A DNA stretch of 64,000 nucleotides, taken from Sceloporus undulatus. Taxonomy: Eukaryota > Chordata > Lepidosauria > Squamata > Phrynosomatidae. The stretch spans positions 95,427,080 to 95,491,079 of the forward strand of contig NC_056524.1 of NCBI RefSeq assembly GCF_019175285.1. The letters run 5' to 3'. Position 1 is the stretch's first letter; the number at the start of each line of letters is the position of its first letter. Shown here piece after piece: positions 36,301 to 45,068 of the stretch. Below the pieces are notes generated by a model that was not told the DNA's origin, made no database searches, and saw nothing but the letters and a program-made list of their open reading frames with translations. Position numbers and translations under genes: made by a program.

Positions 36301-39300
36301 GACAAAGCATTCTCTCTCTCTATGCCTTTCAGCCCCCAAGACTCCCCAGGCCCATAGCTTGCAGAAATGGAGGACAAAGCATTCTCTCTCTCTGCCTTTC
36401 ACCCCCCAGTTTGAGACTCAAGCAACATGTGACGGAGTGACCTCCTGACTAGTCTCAGTTTCTGCCAACCTAGCTTTTTGAAAGCATGTAAAAGTGCAAA
36501 GTAGATAAATAGGTACCACTTTAGTGGAAAGGTAACAATGTTCCATGTATTCATGCTGGCCACATGACAACAAGTTGTCTTTGACAATACTGGCTCCCTC
36601 ACCTTTGTAACAGAGATGAGTACCTCCCCCCCCCCCCCACAGTCAAACATGAATTGTCAATCATGTCAAAGGGAAAACCTTCACCTTTACCTTAGGATTG
36701 TCCATGCCAGTATATTTCCCATTTCTGTGTATGGATGGGAAAGCTGGATAGTGAAGAAAGTTGATAGAAAAAAAGCAACTTAGTTGAAATGTGTTGTTGG
36801 AGAAGAGGTCCAAGAATACTGTGTAATGCTAAAAAGACCAATGGATAGATCCTGGACCACAGGCCCATATTCTATCTGGAAGCCAAGATAACTAAACTGA
36901 GGTTGTCATATTTTGGCTATATCATAAAAAGAAAGGACTCACTGGAAAAAAACTATAATGCTTGGAAAAGTATAGGGCAATAGGAAAAAGATGACTGCAG
37001 AGGGAAAGCTCAATCAGAGAAGCTACGGCCATAAATCTCCAAGAGCTGAGCATGGTAACTGAGGATAGGATGACTTGGAGGATGACTCTCATACATAGGG
37101 CTGTTATGGGTCGAAGTTGACTTGAAGGAAGTTAACAACAAAAACCAACAAGTTAAATAATTTATATGGTTCCTATATTGTAACAGCATCCTGTGCAGTC
37201 ATATTGGCCACATGACCATGGAGTCACCTTTGACAAAGCTGGCTCCCAGAGCTAAGTAATGGAAATAAGCATCACCCTCTACAGTTGGACACGACTTAAT
37301 AATCACATCAAAGGGGTTGGCCTTTATGGTTCCCAAACTTATTGTATATTCCTTATAGTAAAGCATACTTTTGGAAGAGAAGGTGGGGAACCCTAGAAGC
37401 CACAAAACAGCACTTGGGCTTGCATATGGCCCAGAAGCTGCACTTGCACCACCCTTGTTGTAAGGGCATTGCTTGACACATGTTGCAGGGTGATATGTGA
37501 ACTCTCCTTTGCACATTAGATCAATGGTGGGGAATTTGTAGTTCTCCAAATACTATTAGACTGTAACTCCCACCAGTTCCATGTCCAATTATAAGGAATG
37601 TTTAGAGTTGCATTCCAATAACATCTGTAGGATCATATGTACCCCATTCCTGCATTAAACAATCATTTGCTAAAAAAACATTAGTGATGCAGTATAAAAA
37701 TACAGGTAAATAGCAGATTAAGAGCCTCCACTAACACTACTGTGATGTTTTACATTAATAGAAAACACACTCGCTCAAGCTTCTACATGGCATCCCTTTA
37801 GATCTTTAAGTATGACTATCATTTCACCTTTCCATCTCCACTTCACAGTTGAGCAGTCTTATTCACTTCCGTGATGCTTCAAAGGAACACTCTGAGAATA
37901 CCGTTTCCCCGAATTTCCTTTAAGATTTTTTAAGACAATGAAAAGTACAACAACAATAACAGTCTGTTTTTCTTCATTTCCAGGGAAGTGGCATCAAGGT
38001 GTAAACTGTGACTCTGTCAATGATTATTGTCATCATCCCCTAAATCATGGCTTTGATTATTTTTATGGCATGCCTTTCACTCTTCTCAGCAACTGCCAGG
38101 ACAACAAGACTCCAGATCTGGATGCAGCCTTTCAAGCGAAGCTGTGGTTTTACACTCAGCTCATTGCCCTAGCCATCCTAACAGTTTTTGCAGGGAAGCT
38201 TGCAGGGCTGTTCTCTGTTACTTGGAAGGGATGCATCTGGTTATCATTGCTCGGATTTCTATTTTTTGCTTCCTGGTATTCCAGCTACGGCTTTGTGAAA
38301 TACTGGAATTGTATCTTGATGCGCAACTACGACATTACTGAACAACCAATGAGGCTGGAAAGAACAGCTTCTCTCATGCTAAATGAAGCAGTTTCATTTA
38401 TTCAGAGGTAACTGACCTATTTCCTGAGATAGTAAAACCTGTAAAACTAGCAATGTTCGCTAAATGTGACTAAAACATTCTGATTTTTTTCCTTTGAAGC
38501 AACAAACACAGACCATTCCTTCTCTTTGTTTCTTTTCTACACGTCCACACACCTCTGTTTACCACAGAAAGATTTCTTGGGAAAAGCAGGCATGGTATAT
38601 ATGGCGACAATGTAGAGGAAATGGACTGGTTGGTAGGTGAGTTGGCTTTCCTTAAAAGGAAAAAAAAAACCTCTTGTCTTTGGACAGGCTTTGGTCATTC
38701 TCAGAAGACAAGGCATGTGCTAAGACACTGTTAGCATTCCATAACTTAGTTTTCCATCATGTGACTATCTTGAACATTTGATTCATTTCTCTACAGTAAT
38801 AATTCACTGAATGCCTACCAAGAATCTACTTTTTCTGGTAGAAAGGCACCAAGGGAGAAAACTGTGAATTAATTATCATTGTCATCACCCTCTAAGTAAT
38901 GACAATAGCTAATTATTTTTATAGCATGCCCAGAACACAGGATGATGGCTAGTACATTATCCCATCATGTCTCAAGGTGGTTGGTTACTTTTGCATAGCT
39001 GAAGGAAAAGTATAAAGAAAATATTAACATAAATGCACTGGTAAATCTGTTCTTGCTTTCATAGTAAATCTGTTAATGGTTATTTCTTTAATATGTAGGC
39101 CAGATTCTAAAAACTATTGACAAGGAAGGACTTAGAAGCAACACACTTGCCTATTTTGCCTCAGATCATGGAGGACAGCTGGAAGCTCAAGAAGGAGCAA
39201 TCCAGCTAGGTGGCTGGAATGGCATATATAAAGGTAACTTGCATAGAAATACAGCAGTTATGTGGTGTCTAGATGTTGCTGGACTGTAACTCCCAGCATT

Positions 39301-42300
39301 CTTCACCCTTTACTGTGCTAGCTGGGGCTTCTGGGAGCTGCAGTTCTGGGAATGGGGCTTCTGGGAGCTGCAGTCCAATAACAGCTGGGTGTGTGATTCC
39401 CACCCTGGACTAGAATTTTAGAATGCAGTCTTGCTTGGATTGCATTCCAGAAACAGGTACATGTATTATTAATTTATTTATTGGATTTATAGTCTGCCTT
39501 TCTCCCAAAATGGGATTCAAGTTTTAATGACATTCTGTGTACAGTTTATGCATCTTTTACCTTTTAATGTATCTATTGCTGTTACATTTTATGATATTCT
39601 TCTGAATATATCAGAAATACTTACCCATTTTGTATTTTTATATTTTTAATGTTCCAAGACATTGGATCTTTCTTTGCTTATACTGATTAATCAAAGGGTT
39701 AACAGGGTGTATTGAATTAAACTGATTTAATGCTTTTGATTTTGTGATTTCACAATTTTGTGAATTATTCAGTCATTGTATTAGTAGAAATGTTAAATTC
39801 TCTGTCTTTGTTTTAATATTCTTTTGGGCTTCTGATTTTCTTTCCTCATGAAAAAAAATAATAAAAGTAAAATAAAAATTTTACCCATCTTGGGTGGAAT
39901 AAAGTCTCTAATTGAAAAACATCAGTTAATGTTTAAGTTGTTTATACCTTTAGCTGTTTTGAAAACATATTGTAAAAGCAGAAGTATAAATATTTTAAAA
40001 ACAATATTCTCTAAACCAGAGTTGGGCATCTTGTGATGCTCTAGATGTTAGACTGTAACCCACCCAGCGTAGCCAGTAGTAACAGATAAAGTTGGAGCCA
40101 TAGGTTTTCCACCTTGCTCTAAAATATCACAGACCTGCACTTAACATGAATATGCTTATATTCCAAATATTGAATATAAATGAAGCAGTTTCATTTATTG
40201 AATATATTCATTATATTGAATATTACATTTTTTTGTATTATTTAATGCCACTATTCTCACTAGAATCCAAAATGACTAAACTAAGGCTATCATACTTTAT
40301 CATAACATATTTTATCATTTAACGTTTTCTTAGTTGTGTAGACCCATATCCCACTAGGTTCTCACAGGCTTTTGAAGTTTTGAAGTTTTTCATATTGTCA
40401 AATGTTTCAGGTTAAGAACCAAGCCTTGGGGAAATTCATATTAATGATGGCAGTGTATGGATGAGACACTGGGTTTCATCCTGATTAGATACTTCCAAAA
40501 ATAATGGTTCAGTCTCTCACCAGGTATCATGTCCCTTGTGCACATCTTGTAAAAATGTGAGATGGGATTTTTCAGTTACAAAAACATTTATTCTGTGTAG
40601 CTGCAACTCTTGTAATATTTGCTCTATCAAGTATACTCATGGAACTGGACCTAAGGGGAAAAGCAAAGGGAGATTCCCAGCCATCTATAATCCAAAAAAC
40701 ATGGAAATCAGTTAAAATCATCTTGTTTGTTTCCATAATGTTTCTCTTGTATTCCTAATCTAGGAGGCAAAGGCATGGGAGGCTGGGAAGGAGGAATTCG
40801 TGTCCCAGGCATATTTAGATGGCCTGGAATGCTCCCTGCTAACACTGTTGTGGATGAACCAACAAGCCTTATGGATATTTACCCTACAGTCACTCATTTA
40901 GCTGGAGGAGTTTTGCCTAAGGACAGGTATAGAACTTCCATTCTTACCAATACTGTGGGAAATGTACCTTTACATATAGAAAATACCTTTTCCAATATAT
41001 GTCATCGTTGTTAGCTGCCCTTGGGTCAAACTCAGTTCATAGTGACCCTGTGTATAAGACATCTCCAAGCCACCATATCCTCCCTGATTGAATCTATCCA
41101 GCTGCCTTGTGGTCTTCCTCTCTTTCTGCTACTTTCTACTTTTCCTAGCATTATTGTCTTTTCCAGTGATTTATGCCTTCTCATGATATGGCCAAAATAC
41201 AACAGCCTCAATTTAATCATCTTGGGCGCATTACAGACCACCATAAGGGACGTCCTCAGGACGTCCTAGGTTTAAAAAGGGGCGTCACTTGACGCCCCCA
41301 AGCCTAATACATCCTGAGGACATACAAGATGGCGGTGCCCCATCTACATGGGGGCCGCCATGATGGTGTCATGAACACGCTGCCTCCAAACGAGGCAGCG
41401 TGGATGTGACACCATCGCGCCACGCAAGGGCGCTTAGTGCGCCCTTTCGTGGGTGCAAAAGCTCCTTCCTGGTCTTGCGTCGCTGGCGCAGCCTTTAGAT
41501 GGCTGCACCCAGCAACGCAGAGGAGAAAGGGGCCAAGCGGCCCCTTTCTCCTCCTCCCCGCTGCCGCGGGGTGTCCTTGGAGCTGGAAGCCCCAAGGACA
41601 CCCCTTGCCAGGCCTCGGGGAAGTGGTCTTTTGCTGCTTCCCCGCGGCCTGGAAAGCGGCGGATCAGGGCCTCAGCGGCTGCCGCTCTAGCTGCTGAGGC
41701 CCCAATCCAGCGGGGAAAGGGGCGGGTGCAGGCCGCTTTTCGGCGGTCTGTAACGCGCCTAAGGTTCCTGGGAAAGTACAGGCTTGATTTGTACAAGGAC
41801 CCATTTGTTTGTCTTTTTGGCTGTCCAAGGTATTCTCAGCACTCTTCTCCAGCACCACATCTCAAATGAGTTGATTTTCTTCTTGTTTGCTTTCTTCACT
41901 GTCCACTTCTCACATCCATACATAGTGATTGGAAATACCTTGGCTTGGACAATTCTAACTTTAGTGCTCAGTTCTACATCTTTACCATCCCAAGTCGTCT
42001 TCTTATTTCTTGACTTCAGTCTCCTTTCTGATCAATGTTTGATCCAAGATAGGGAAAATCTTTAACTATTTCTATTTCAAGCTGTGTTTTTGTTTGTTTG
42101 TTTGTTTGTTTGTTATCCAGAGTAGGTTTTTTTCCATTCAAGTATCCAGTAGCACTTTATTCTAAAACATATTTTCTACTATTATTGTGCAAAGCTTGTT
42201 ATAGGGAGATTGTAACTTTCCCCCCTCTTATAGTCTTTCAAGTGGAAAAACAACATTTCCAGTCCAGTTGCACAGTGCCTGTGACATTGCTGGTTGTTAT

Positions 42301-43907
42301 TTCCTCTGTCCCCTTTTTGTGAACTCTGGAAATGTTTCTTTAGATGGGAGAGGATGATACTCTTCTCATGTAAAACTGAAGCACAAGCATGCTCACATAA
42401 CATTTAAAAAAATAGAATATTAAATACTTTGCTTCCAGCCACATCTTTCACCATGCAGTCATTCTGCTTCTGTCTCTAAACTTTAACAGTGGTGGGTTCC
42501 AGATAACACTGTTCTGTTTGTATAACTCCTGTGCTTCCCCATCACTAGTTCTTTTCTTTTAATTTCCTCAAAAATCTGTTAAGTTGCTGCCCAGTGCCTT
42601 GTGATTGGCATCACTAGTACTATGCATTTGGAAGCACCCTTGAAAAACTATGTTCTGTCAGAGCTTCTGGAAACCTTCTGCTTGACCTATTATTATTATT
42701 TTTTTTAAAAAAAACTAAATTTTTGTGTATATTATGTGTGTTATTTATGAATGTGCCTCCCATGGTTCTGTATTTAACCACATGCTGGAGTCTTCTTGGA
42801 GTTTTGTGCTTGTTTAAAATTAACCTTTTTCCAGGGTACAGTTAATTAAGCATTGGTGTCACTACATATTGTTCACAAGAAGGTATCATTTATTTATTTT
42901 TTCACTCACTCAATCACTCTTCTTGTCAGTCTTTCACTTGATGGCTTCTCTTTTCCGTACCATTACAGAATAATTGATGGGAAGAATCTGTTGCCTTTAC
43001 TACAACAAAAAGTCAAGAAATCAGACCATGAGTTCTTGTTTCATTACTGCGGATCATACTTACATGCAGTTCGCTGGCATCAGAAAAATAGTGAGTACAA
43101 AGTCTCATAAGTGGGAAAATGTCTCTTCCTTTATAACCAGGGTCAGACATGGTTAGTACTTGGATGGGAGACCAAGGGAATAGCAATGATCTCCAGGCTG
43201 GACTAGGAAAGAACTCTACCTGAAACCCTAGAGAGCCATTGCTGTGTTAGACCTGATAGTACTGGTCTAGATGGACTAGTGGTTTGACTTCATATTAGGT
43301 TATTTGTTGTGTTTGCAAAATTAGATTAAATGGCCAAAAGCAATGTGAAGGGAATATACTGTATCTAATAAAAAGGGGGGGTTGGAGAGTTGTTTGTATG
43401 CATTTTGTGACATTGACAAGGGATTTTTTCCCAGATTTCTAATGAAATCCAATCTCTGGGGAACACTATCATATCCCATCAGCTTCATAATTACTATATC
43501 AGGAATTGTTGTTTTGTTTTTTCCTACCAGCTGGTGCCTTATGGAAGGCTCATTACGTGACACCAATATTCCACCCCAAAGATGCAGGAGCCTGTTATGG
43601 GAAAGGGATTTGCCCATGTTATGGAGAAGGTGTAACTCATCACGACCCTCCTTTGCTCTTTGATTTGTCAAGAGACCCATCTGAAGCAGTGCCTCTGTCA
43701 GCAGATACTGAGCCACAGTTTCACTCAGTCCTAAAACAAATAGGAAAGGCTGTGGAGGATCATCGGAGAACTCTTACTCCTGTCCCACAGCAGCTGTCTC
43801 TCTACAACATTATGTGGAAACCATGGCTACAGCCTTGCTGTGGGACATTCCCATTCTGCTGGTGTGATAAGGAAAGTGCCAGTACACCTTCAGTTAATGT
43901 TGGCTAG
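26926..43907 (+). CDS. Gene B: arylsulfatase (ARSD/ARSL/ARSF/ARSH subfamily), complete, ten exons
   Basis: Coding exons: 26926-26936, 28024-28173, 30123-30244, 34568-34690, 37984-38407, 38500-38636, 39099-39233, 40764-40926, 42969-43090 and 43531-43907. Summed length is 1764 nt, giving 587 aa and a stop, close to the 589-593 aa I recall for human ARSL and ARSD. Family role: sulfate-ester hydrolysis in the secretory pathway after conversion of the active-site Cys to formylglycine. In order it shows a signal peptide, metal site LADDLG, formylglycine motif [13 protein letters not shown], second signature [11 protein letters not shown], two hydrophobic helices around residues 175-235, HVHT, metal site ASDHGG, YKGGK, and [17 protein letters not shown]. 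Glycosylation sequons include NNT, NET and NKT. Odd point: GKWHQG where human relatives have GKWHLG. The first exon is a prediction; exons 2-10 are firm. Flanked by paralogues A and C on the same strand. Confidence 0.92.
26984..27186. mobile_element. Palindromic MITE, variant ends
   Basis: Left GGCTGCATCCACACTGCAGA pairs with right CTGCAGTGCAGATGGAGCC. Internal blocks match the copy at 12690. It lies in intron 1 of gene B. Confidence 0.7.
27270..27412 (+). repeat. Unclassified interspersed repeat fragment
   Basis: CATCTGAGGAAGTAGACTTT and CCCACAAAAGCTCATGCTG resemble the tails at 535-640. It is not assigned to a family. Confidence 0.35.
27419..27627. mobile_element. Palindromic MITE, GGTCC type
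   Basis: Left GTCCACAACACACTGCAGAA pairs with right TTTCTACAGTGTATTTTGGAC. A half copy follows directly at 27628-27690. Confidence 0.7.
27715..27905 (+). repeat. Interspersed repeat 3' end (GAAGATGCCAGCCACAGATG type)
   Basis: The blocks GAAGATGCCAGCCACAGATG, GGCAAAATGTCAG and GCCCGAAAAACCCACAAAAA are a widely dispersed reptile repeat tail. It may be Penelope-like, but I cannot confirm this. Confidence 0.4.
28024..28173 (+). CDS. Gene B exon 2: signal peptide and first metal site
   Basis: Acceptor ttgattccag, donor gtaaag. It encodes the hydrophobic stretch [17 protein letters not shown], then [20 protein letters not shown], which carries the Asp-Asp pair that binds the catalytic metal in sulfatases, and YGNNTI with a glycosylation sequon. 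Confidence 0.93.
28382..28760 (+). mobile_element. TIR element with TACCGTATATACTC termini
   Basis: The left end TACCGTATATACTCAACTAT pairs with the right end, reverse complement TACTGTATATACTCATGTGT. The interior is shared with 26132-26439. It is in intron 2 of gene B. Confidence 0.7.
29526..29702 (-). mobile_element. Sauria-type tRNA-derived SINE, minus strand
   Basis: On the minus strand it starts GAGCCCTGGTGGCGCAGTGG, continues TTTAATGCTGGTACTGCAGC, and ends with AAGTGGTATAGAAATGTG. This matches the tRNA-related head and tail of squamate SINEs. Confidence 0.8.
30123..30244 (+). CDS. Gene B exon 3: formylglycine motif
   Basis: Acceptor tttttgtcttag, donor gtgggc. It encodes [20 protein letters not shown] and then [25 protein letters not shown] is the Cys-x-Pro-x-Arg motif converted to formylglycine. 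Length 122 nt, as in gene C. Confidence 0.95.
30321..31071 (-). mobile_element. tRNA-derived SINE split by an L2 fragment
   Basis: SINE parts are 30321-30376 (3' end, TTGAAGGCAC on the minus strand) and 30918-31071 (tRNA-like head, with AGTGTGGTGTAGTGGTGCAT on the minus strand). The intervening 30377-30917 is L2 in + orientation. A short piece of SINE at the junction is missing. Confidence 0.75.
30377..30917 (+). mobile_element. L2-type LINE 3' end inserted in a SINE
   Basis: It encodes [20 protein letters not shown], then [18 protein letters not shown] and RAFS-type blocks of the L2 RT tail. The 3' UTR ends GGCCGGATAGAAATAAAG and an ATT tail at 30900-30917. Confidence 0.8.
31072..33200 (-). 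mobile_element. L2-type LINE, about 2.1 kb, minus strand
   Basis: The (ATT)n tail is at 31072-31117. The minus strand encodes, in order from the right, [37 protein letters not shown] (RT), and [20 protein letters not shown] with [16 protein letters not shown]. Several frameshifts. It occupies most of the middle of intron 3 of gene B. Confidence 0.8.
33312..33348. repeat. (ATC)n microsatellite
   Basis: Twelve or so ATC units in intron 3 of gene B. Confidence 0.9.
33605..33826. mobile_element. pogo/Tigger-like MITE within an older MITE
   Basis: It starts CAGTGGTCCCTTGGCTTACG and ends GGGCGCACTG, with TA on both sides (33603-33604 and 33827-33828). Flanking sequence (GGTGCCATGACAGTTAAAG) belongs to a degraded palindromic MITE. 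Confidence 0.65.
34122..34260. repeat. Perfect 60-nt inverted repeat with 19-nt loop
   Basis: The arms 34122-34181 and 34201-34260 are exact reverse complements over 60 nt. Outer flanks (34108-34121 and 34261-34274) still pair imperfectly. It starts ATCACACTAGGGGGCAAAC. It lies in intron 3 of gene B, so the gene B pre-mRNA would contain it as a long hairpin. Probably a young foldback MITE. Confidence 0.92.
34568..34690 (+). CDS. Gene B exon 4
   Basis: Acceptor aatgcag, donor gtatgt. It encodes [20 protein letters not shown], then [20 protein letters not shown]. The end of the second sulfatase signature crosses the intron to GKWH in exon 5. Length 123 nt, as in gene C. Confidence 0.95.
   Translation, partial: AWHQAVHIEHCTGMLAQEDSLSMKRLLLKYCISKVIPQDW
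35190..35350 (-). mobile_element. SINE fragment, tail related to the 5S-derived SINE
   Basis: Reverse-complemented, blocks such as GGATGGACAGACCAATGG and the tRNA-like GTTCAACC pattern resemble the second half of the SINE at 43134-43310. Strongly diverged. Confidence 0.4.
35925..36025 (+). mobile_element. TIR element fragment with TATACTCATGTATAAGTC
   Basis: TATCGTATATACTCATGTAT and ATAAGTCGAGGGCAG blocks match the terminus of the element at 28382. Confidence 0.6.
36211..36420. repeat. Three-unit minisatellite, about 67-75 nt period
   Basis: Units begin at 36211, 36278 and 36353 with CAT(G/A)GCTTGC and share GGAGGACA and CTCTCTCT blocks. It is in intron 4 of gene B. Confidence 0.75.
36537..36693 (+). 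repeat. Interspersed repeat ending CCTTTACC, copy 1
   Basis: CTGGCCACATGACAACAAGT, GACAATACTGGCTCC and CACCTTTACCT blocks. Copy 2 is at 37190-37335. The pair flanks the RTE fragment. Confidence 0.55.
36700..37150 (+). mobile_element. RTE/BovB-like LINE 3' end
   Basis: Encodes degraded [17 protein letters not shown]-like and [10 protein letters not shown]-like RT C-terminal sequence, and ends with GGTCGAAGTTGACTTGAAGG then AACAACAA, the RTE 3' end. Confidence 0.65.
37190..37335 (+). repeat. Interspersed repeat ending CCTTTA, copy 2
   Basis: TTGGCCACATGACCATGGAG, GACAAAGCTGGCTCCCAGAG and ACACGACTTAAT blocks as in copy 1. Confidence 0.55.
37336..37983. other. Intron 4 end, nothing recognised
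   Basis: A degraded hAT-type motif (ACTGTAACTCCCACCAG) lies near 37560. No gene. Confidence 0.45.
37984..38407 (+). CDS. Gene B exon 5: GKWH motif and membrane hairpin
   Basis: Acceptor atttccag, donor gtaact. It encodes [38 protein letters not shown], then two hydrophobic segments ([19 protein letters not shown] and [17 protein letters not shown]) separated by a short loop, as in the ER-membrane hairpin of STS. It ends in [18 protein letters not shown]. Confidence 0.95.
38500..38636 (+). CDS. Gene B exon 6
   Basis: Acceptor cctttgaag, donor gtgagt; the intron before it is only 92 nt. It encodes [18 protein letters not shown], with the conserved His of HVHT, and [20 protein letters not shown]. 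Confidence 0.94.
38841..38930 (+). pseudogene. Decayed partial copy of exon 5 in intron 6 of gene B
   Basis: About 90 nt align with the start of exon 5 (37987 onward). Shared blocks occur in the same order at near-equal spacing: a GGCA(T/C)CAAGG block, AACTGTGA, ATTGTCATCA, CTAA, TTATTTTTAT and GCATGCC. It is preceded by a pyrimidine run and TAG, like an acceptor. The frame is not maintained, so this is a fossil of an internal duplication. Confidence 0.75.
39099..39233 (+). CDS. Gene B exon 7: second metal site
   Basis: Acceptor tatgtag, donor gtaact. It encodes [20 protein letters not shown], then [20 protein letters not shown] and GIYK. SDHGG supplies the second pair of metal ligands, Asp-His here against Asp-Asn in gene A. 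135 nt. Confidence 0.94.
39267..39415. mobile_element. hAT-type MITE fragment
   Basis: TGGACTGTAACTCCCAGCAT and CTGGGAGCTGCAGTCCAATA are the two inverted halves of a widespread squamate foldback element. Intron 7 of gene B. Confidence 0.55.
40018..40120. mobile_element. hAT-type MITE fragment
   Basis: AGAGTTGGGCATCTTGTGAT and TAGATGTTAGACTGTAACCC match the left half of the same MITE group, which commonly starts CAGGGGTGGGCAACC. Confidence 0.5.
40764..40926 (+). CDS. Gene B exon 8
   Basis: Acceptor cctaatctag, donor gtatag. It encodes [20 protein letters not shown] and [20 protein letters not shown]. The Lys of YKGGK is the conserved sulfate-contacting residue. 163 nt. Confidence 0.95.
41005..42090 (-). 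mobile_element. RTE/BovB-like LINE fragment, split by a TIR element
   Basis: Minus-strand frame at 41032-41244 encodes [20 protein letters not shown] and [14 protein letters not shown], a conserved RTE RT C-terminal block. The LINE resumes at 41760-42090 (read minus: upstream RT sequence). The insertion at 41225-41759 separates the parts. Intron 8 of gene B. Confidence 0.75.
41225..41759. mobile_element. GC-rich TIR element in RTE LINE
   Basis: The left end GGCGCATTACAGACCACC pairs with the right end, reverse complement GGCGCGTTACAGACCGCC. Subterminal GGGGCGTCA and TGACGCCCC form a small palindrome. No transposase. Flanks TTG and TAA do not match exactly, so the target duplication is unclear. 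Related to 22257-22559. Confidence 0.65.
42969..43090 (+). CDS. Gene B exon 9
   Basis: Acceptor accattacag, donor gtgagt. It encodes [20 protein letters not shown] and [20 protein letters not shown]. 122 nt. Confidence 0.94.
43134..43310 (+). mobile_element. SINE with 5S rRNA-related head, remnant
   Basis: AACCAGGGTCAGACATGGTT then AGTACTTGGATGGGAGACC matches the internal-promoter half of 5S rRNA. It is followed by AAAGAACTCTACCTGAAACC and TAGATGGACTAGTGGTTTGA, the body of known reptile 5S-derived SINEs. The 5' half is missing, so it is not a functional 5S gene. Intron 9 of gene B. Confidence 0.7.
43531..43907 (+). CDS. Gene B exon 10 with stop
   Basis: Acceptor ttcctaccag. It encodes [55 protein letters not shown] and [20 protein letters not shown], ending SVNVG and stop. 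The C-terminal tail is short and carries no ER-retention signal that I recognise. Confidence 0.95.
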
Positions 43908-44763
43908 CCAAAGCATATTGCTGCAATGAAGTTTTTAGTATAGAGAATGCCAACCAAGATCATGAAGTCACACTCTGAAGAAACTCAAAAAGGAGGAGGG
44001 GAATAGCATAAAAAAGATATCTGACAAGATATTTCAGGTTCCATTTTTGCATTGCCCTGGGCATCCTATGTTCCAACCTATGAGCCAGTGCCTATGCTTC
44101 ATGACTGGTAACTGTGCTCCAAAATCAGTCTCTTTCTGTCCCATTTTCTGCCCTTATTTTGCTAAAGCTTGCTCTGACACCCAACCCCCCAACTCCATTT
44201 CAGAGAAGCTCTTCCTTTCTCTCCTCTTCTCCTCTGATCCCTTACCCTTTCTGTAAAGGTCTCCCTTACTAGCATTATGCGTTTTTCCCCACTTCCCTTA
44301 ATTTTCCTTTCTTACTAGATTTTCACTGAATCATTTTTATTGTTTGTTTCCCTATTCTCTTGTGCAGGGGTGGGAAGGATGTCATCCATGGGTTGTAATC
44401 ATCTTTTCAACCTGTTTTTACAGCCCTCTCAGAGGCCCTCCAAAGTCTCTAGACCTCCGCATTTTTAAAAAACAAAAGGCAAACTTTCCCCCAAAACACT
44501 GAAGAGTGATATTATGTACTCAAAACAGCTCTGAACCACCCCACCCCCACTTACATCCCCCTCTCCAGCCTTCCTCGGTAGATGAAGAAATAGGGGGCAA
44601 CCAAGGAAGGTGGCCCTTGAGAACTTCAGCAACCAAAAAAGGTGGCCCTTGAGGACTTCACCGGTACCAAAAGTGGGCATCATCCTTGCTGCAGTTGTCT
44701 GTCCCTTTTCTAGTAACTAACCTGCCCTATGCCCTCTCCTATCTGGTGTGTTATTTTGTTCTC

Positions 44764-44769
44764 AATAAA
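44764..44769 (+). terminator. Candidate polyadenylation signal of gene B
   Basis: AATAAA in CTCAATAAACCC about 860 nt after the stop. No closer canonical hexamer was noticed. Confidence 0.3.
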
Positions 44770-44861
44770 CCCAGACCTATTTCCCACTTACTTTTCCTCT
44801 TTCCTAGTCTTTTGGCCCTGTGTGCAATGCAGATCAAAAACCTTTTGGTATCTGACAATAT

Positions 44862-45068
44862 GAGAGCCAGCGTGATGAGTGTTTGGGTGTTGGGCTAGGT
44901 CTCTGGAGACCAAGTTTCAAATCCCTGCTCATCCATAGAAACCCATTATGGGCAACTCACATAGTCTCAGCCCCAAAGAAAGGCAATGGCAAACACCCTC
45001 TGAACAAATTTTCCCAAGAAAACCTCATGATAGACTTTAGGGTCTCCATAAGTCAGAAATGACTTTTT
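44862..45068 (+). mobile_element. tRNA-derived SINE
   Basis: Head GAGAGCCAGCGTGATGAGTG, B-box-like GTTTCAAATCCCTGC, body AAAGGCAATGGCAAACACCC and end TCCATAAGTCAGAAATGACT. A full-length but diverged copy. Confidence 0.8.

Noticed and set aside
43134-43185. 5S rRNA gene
   Set aside because: Only the internal half of 5S is present, joined to a SINE body. It is a SINE fossil.
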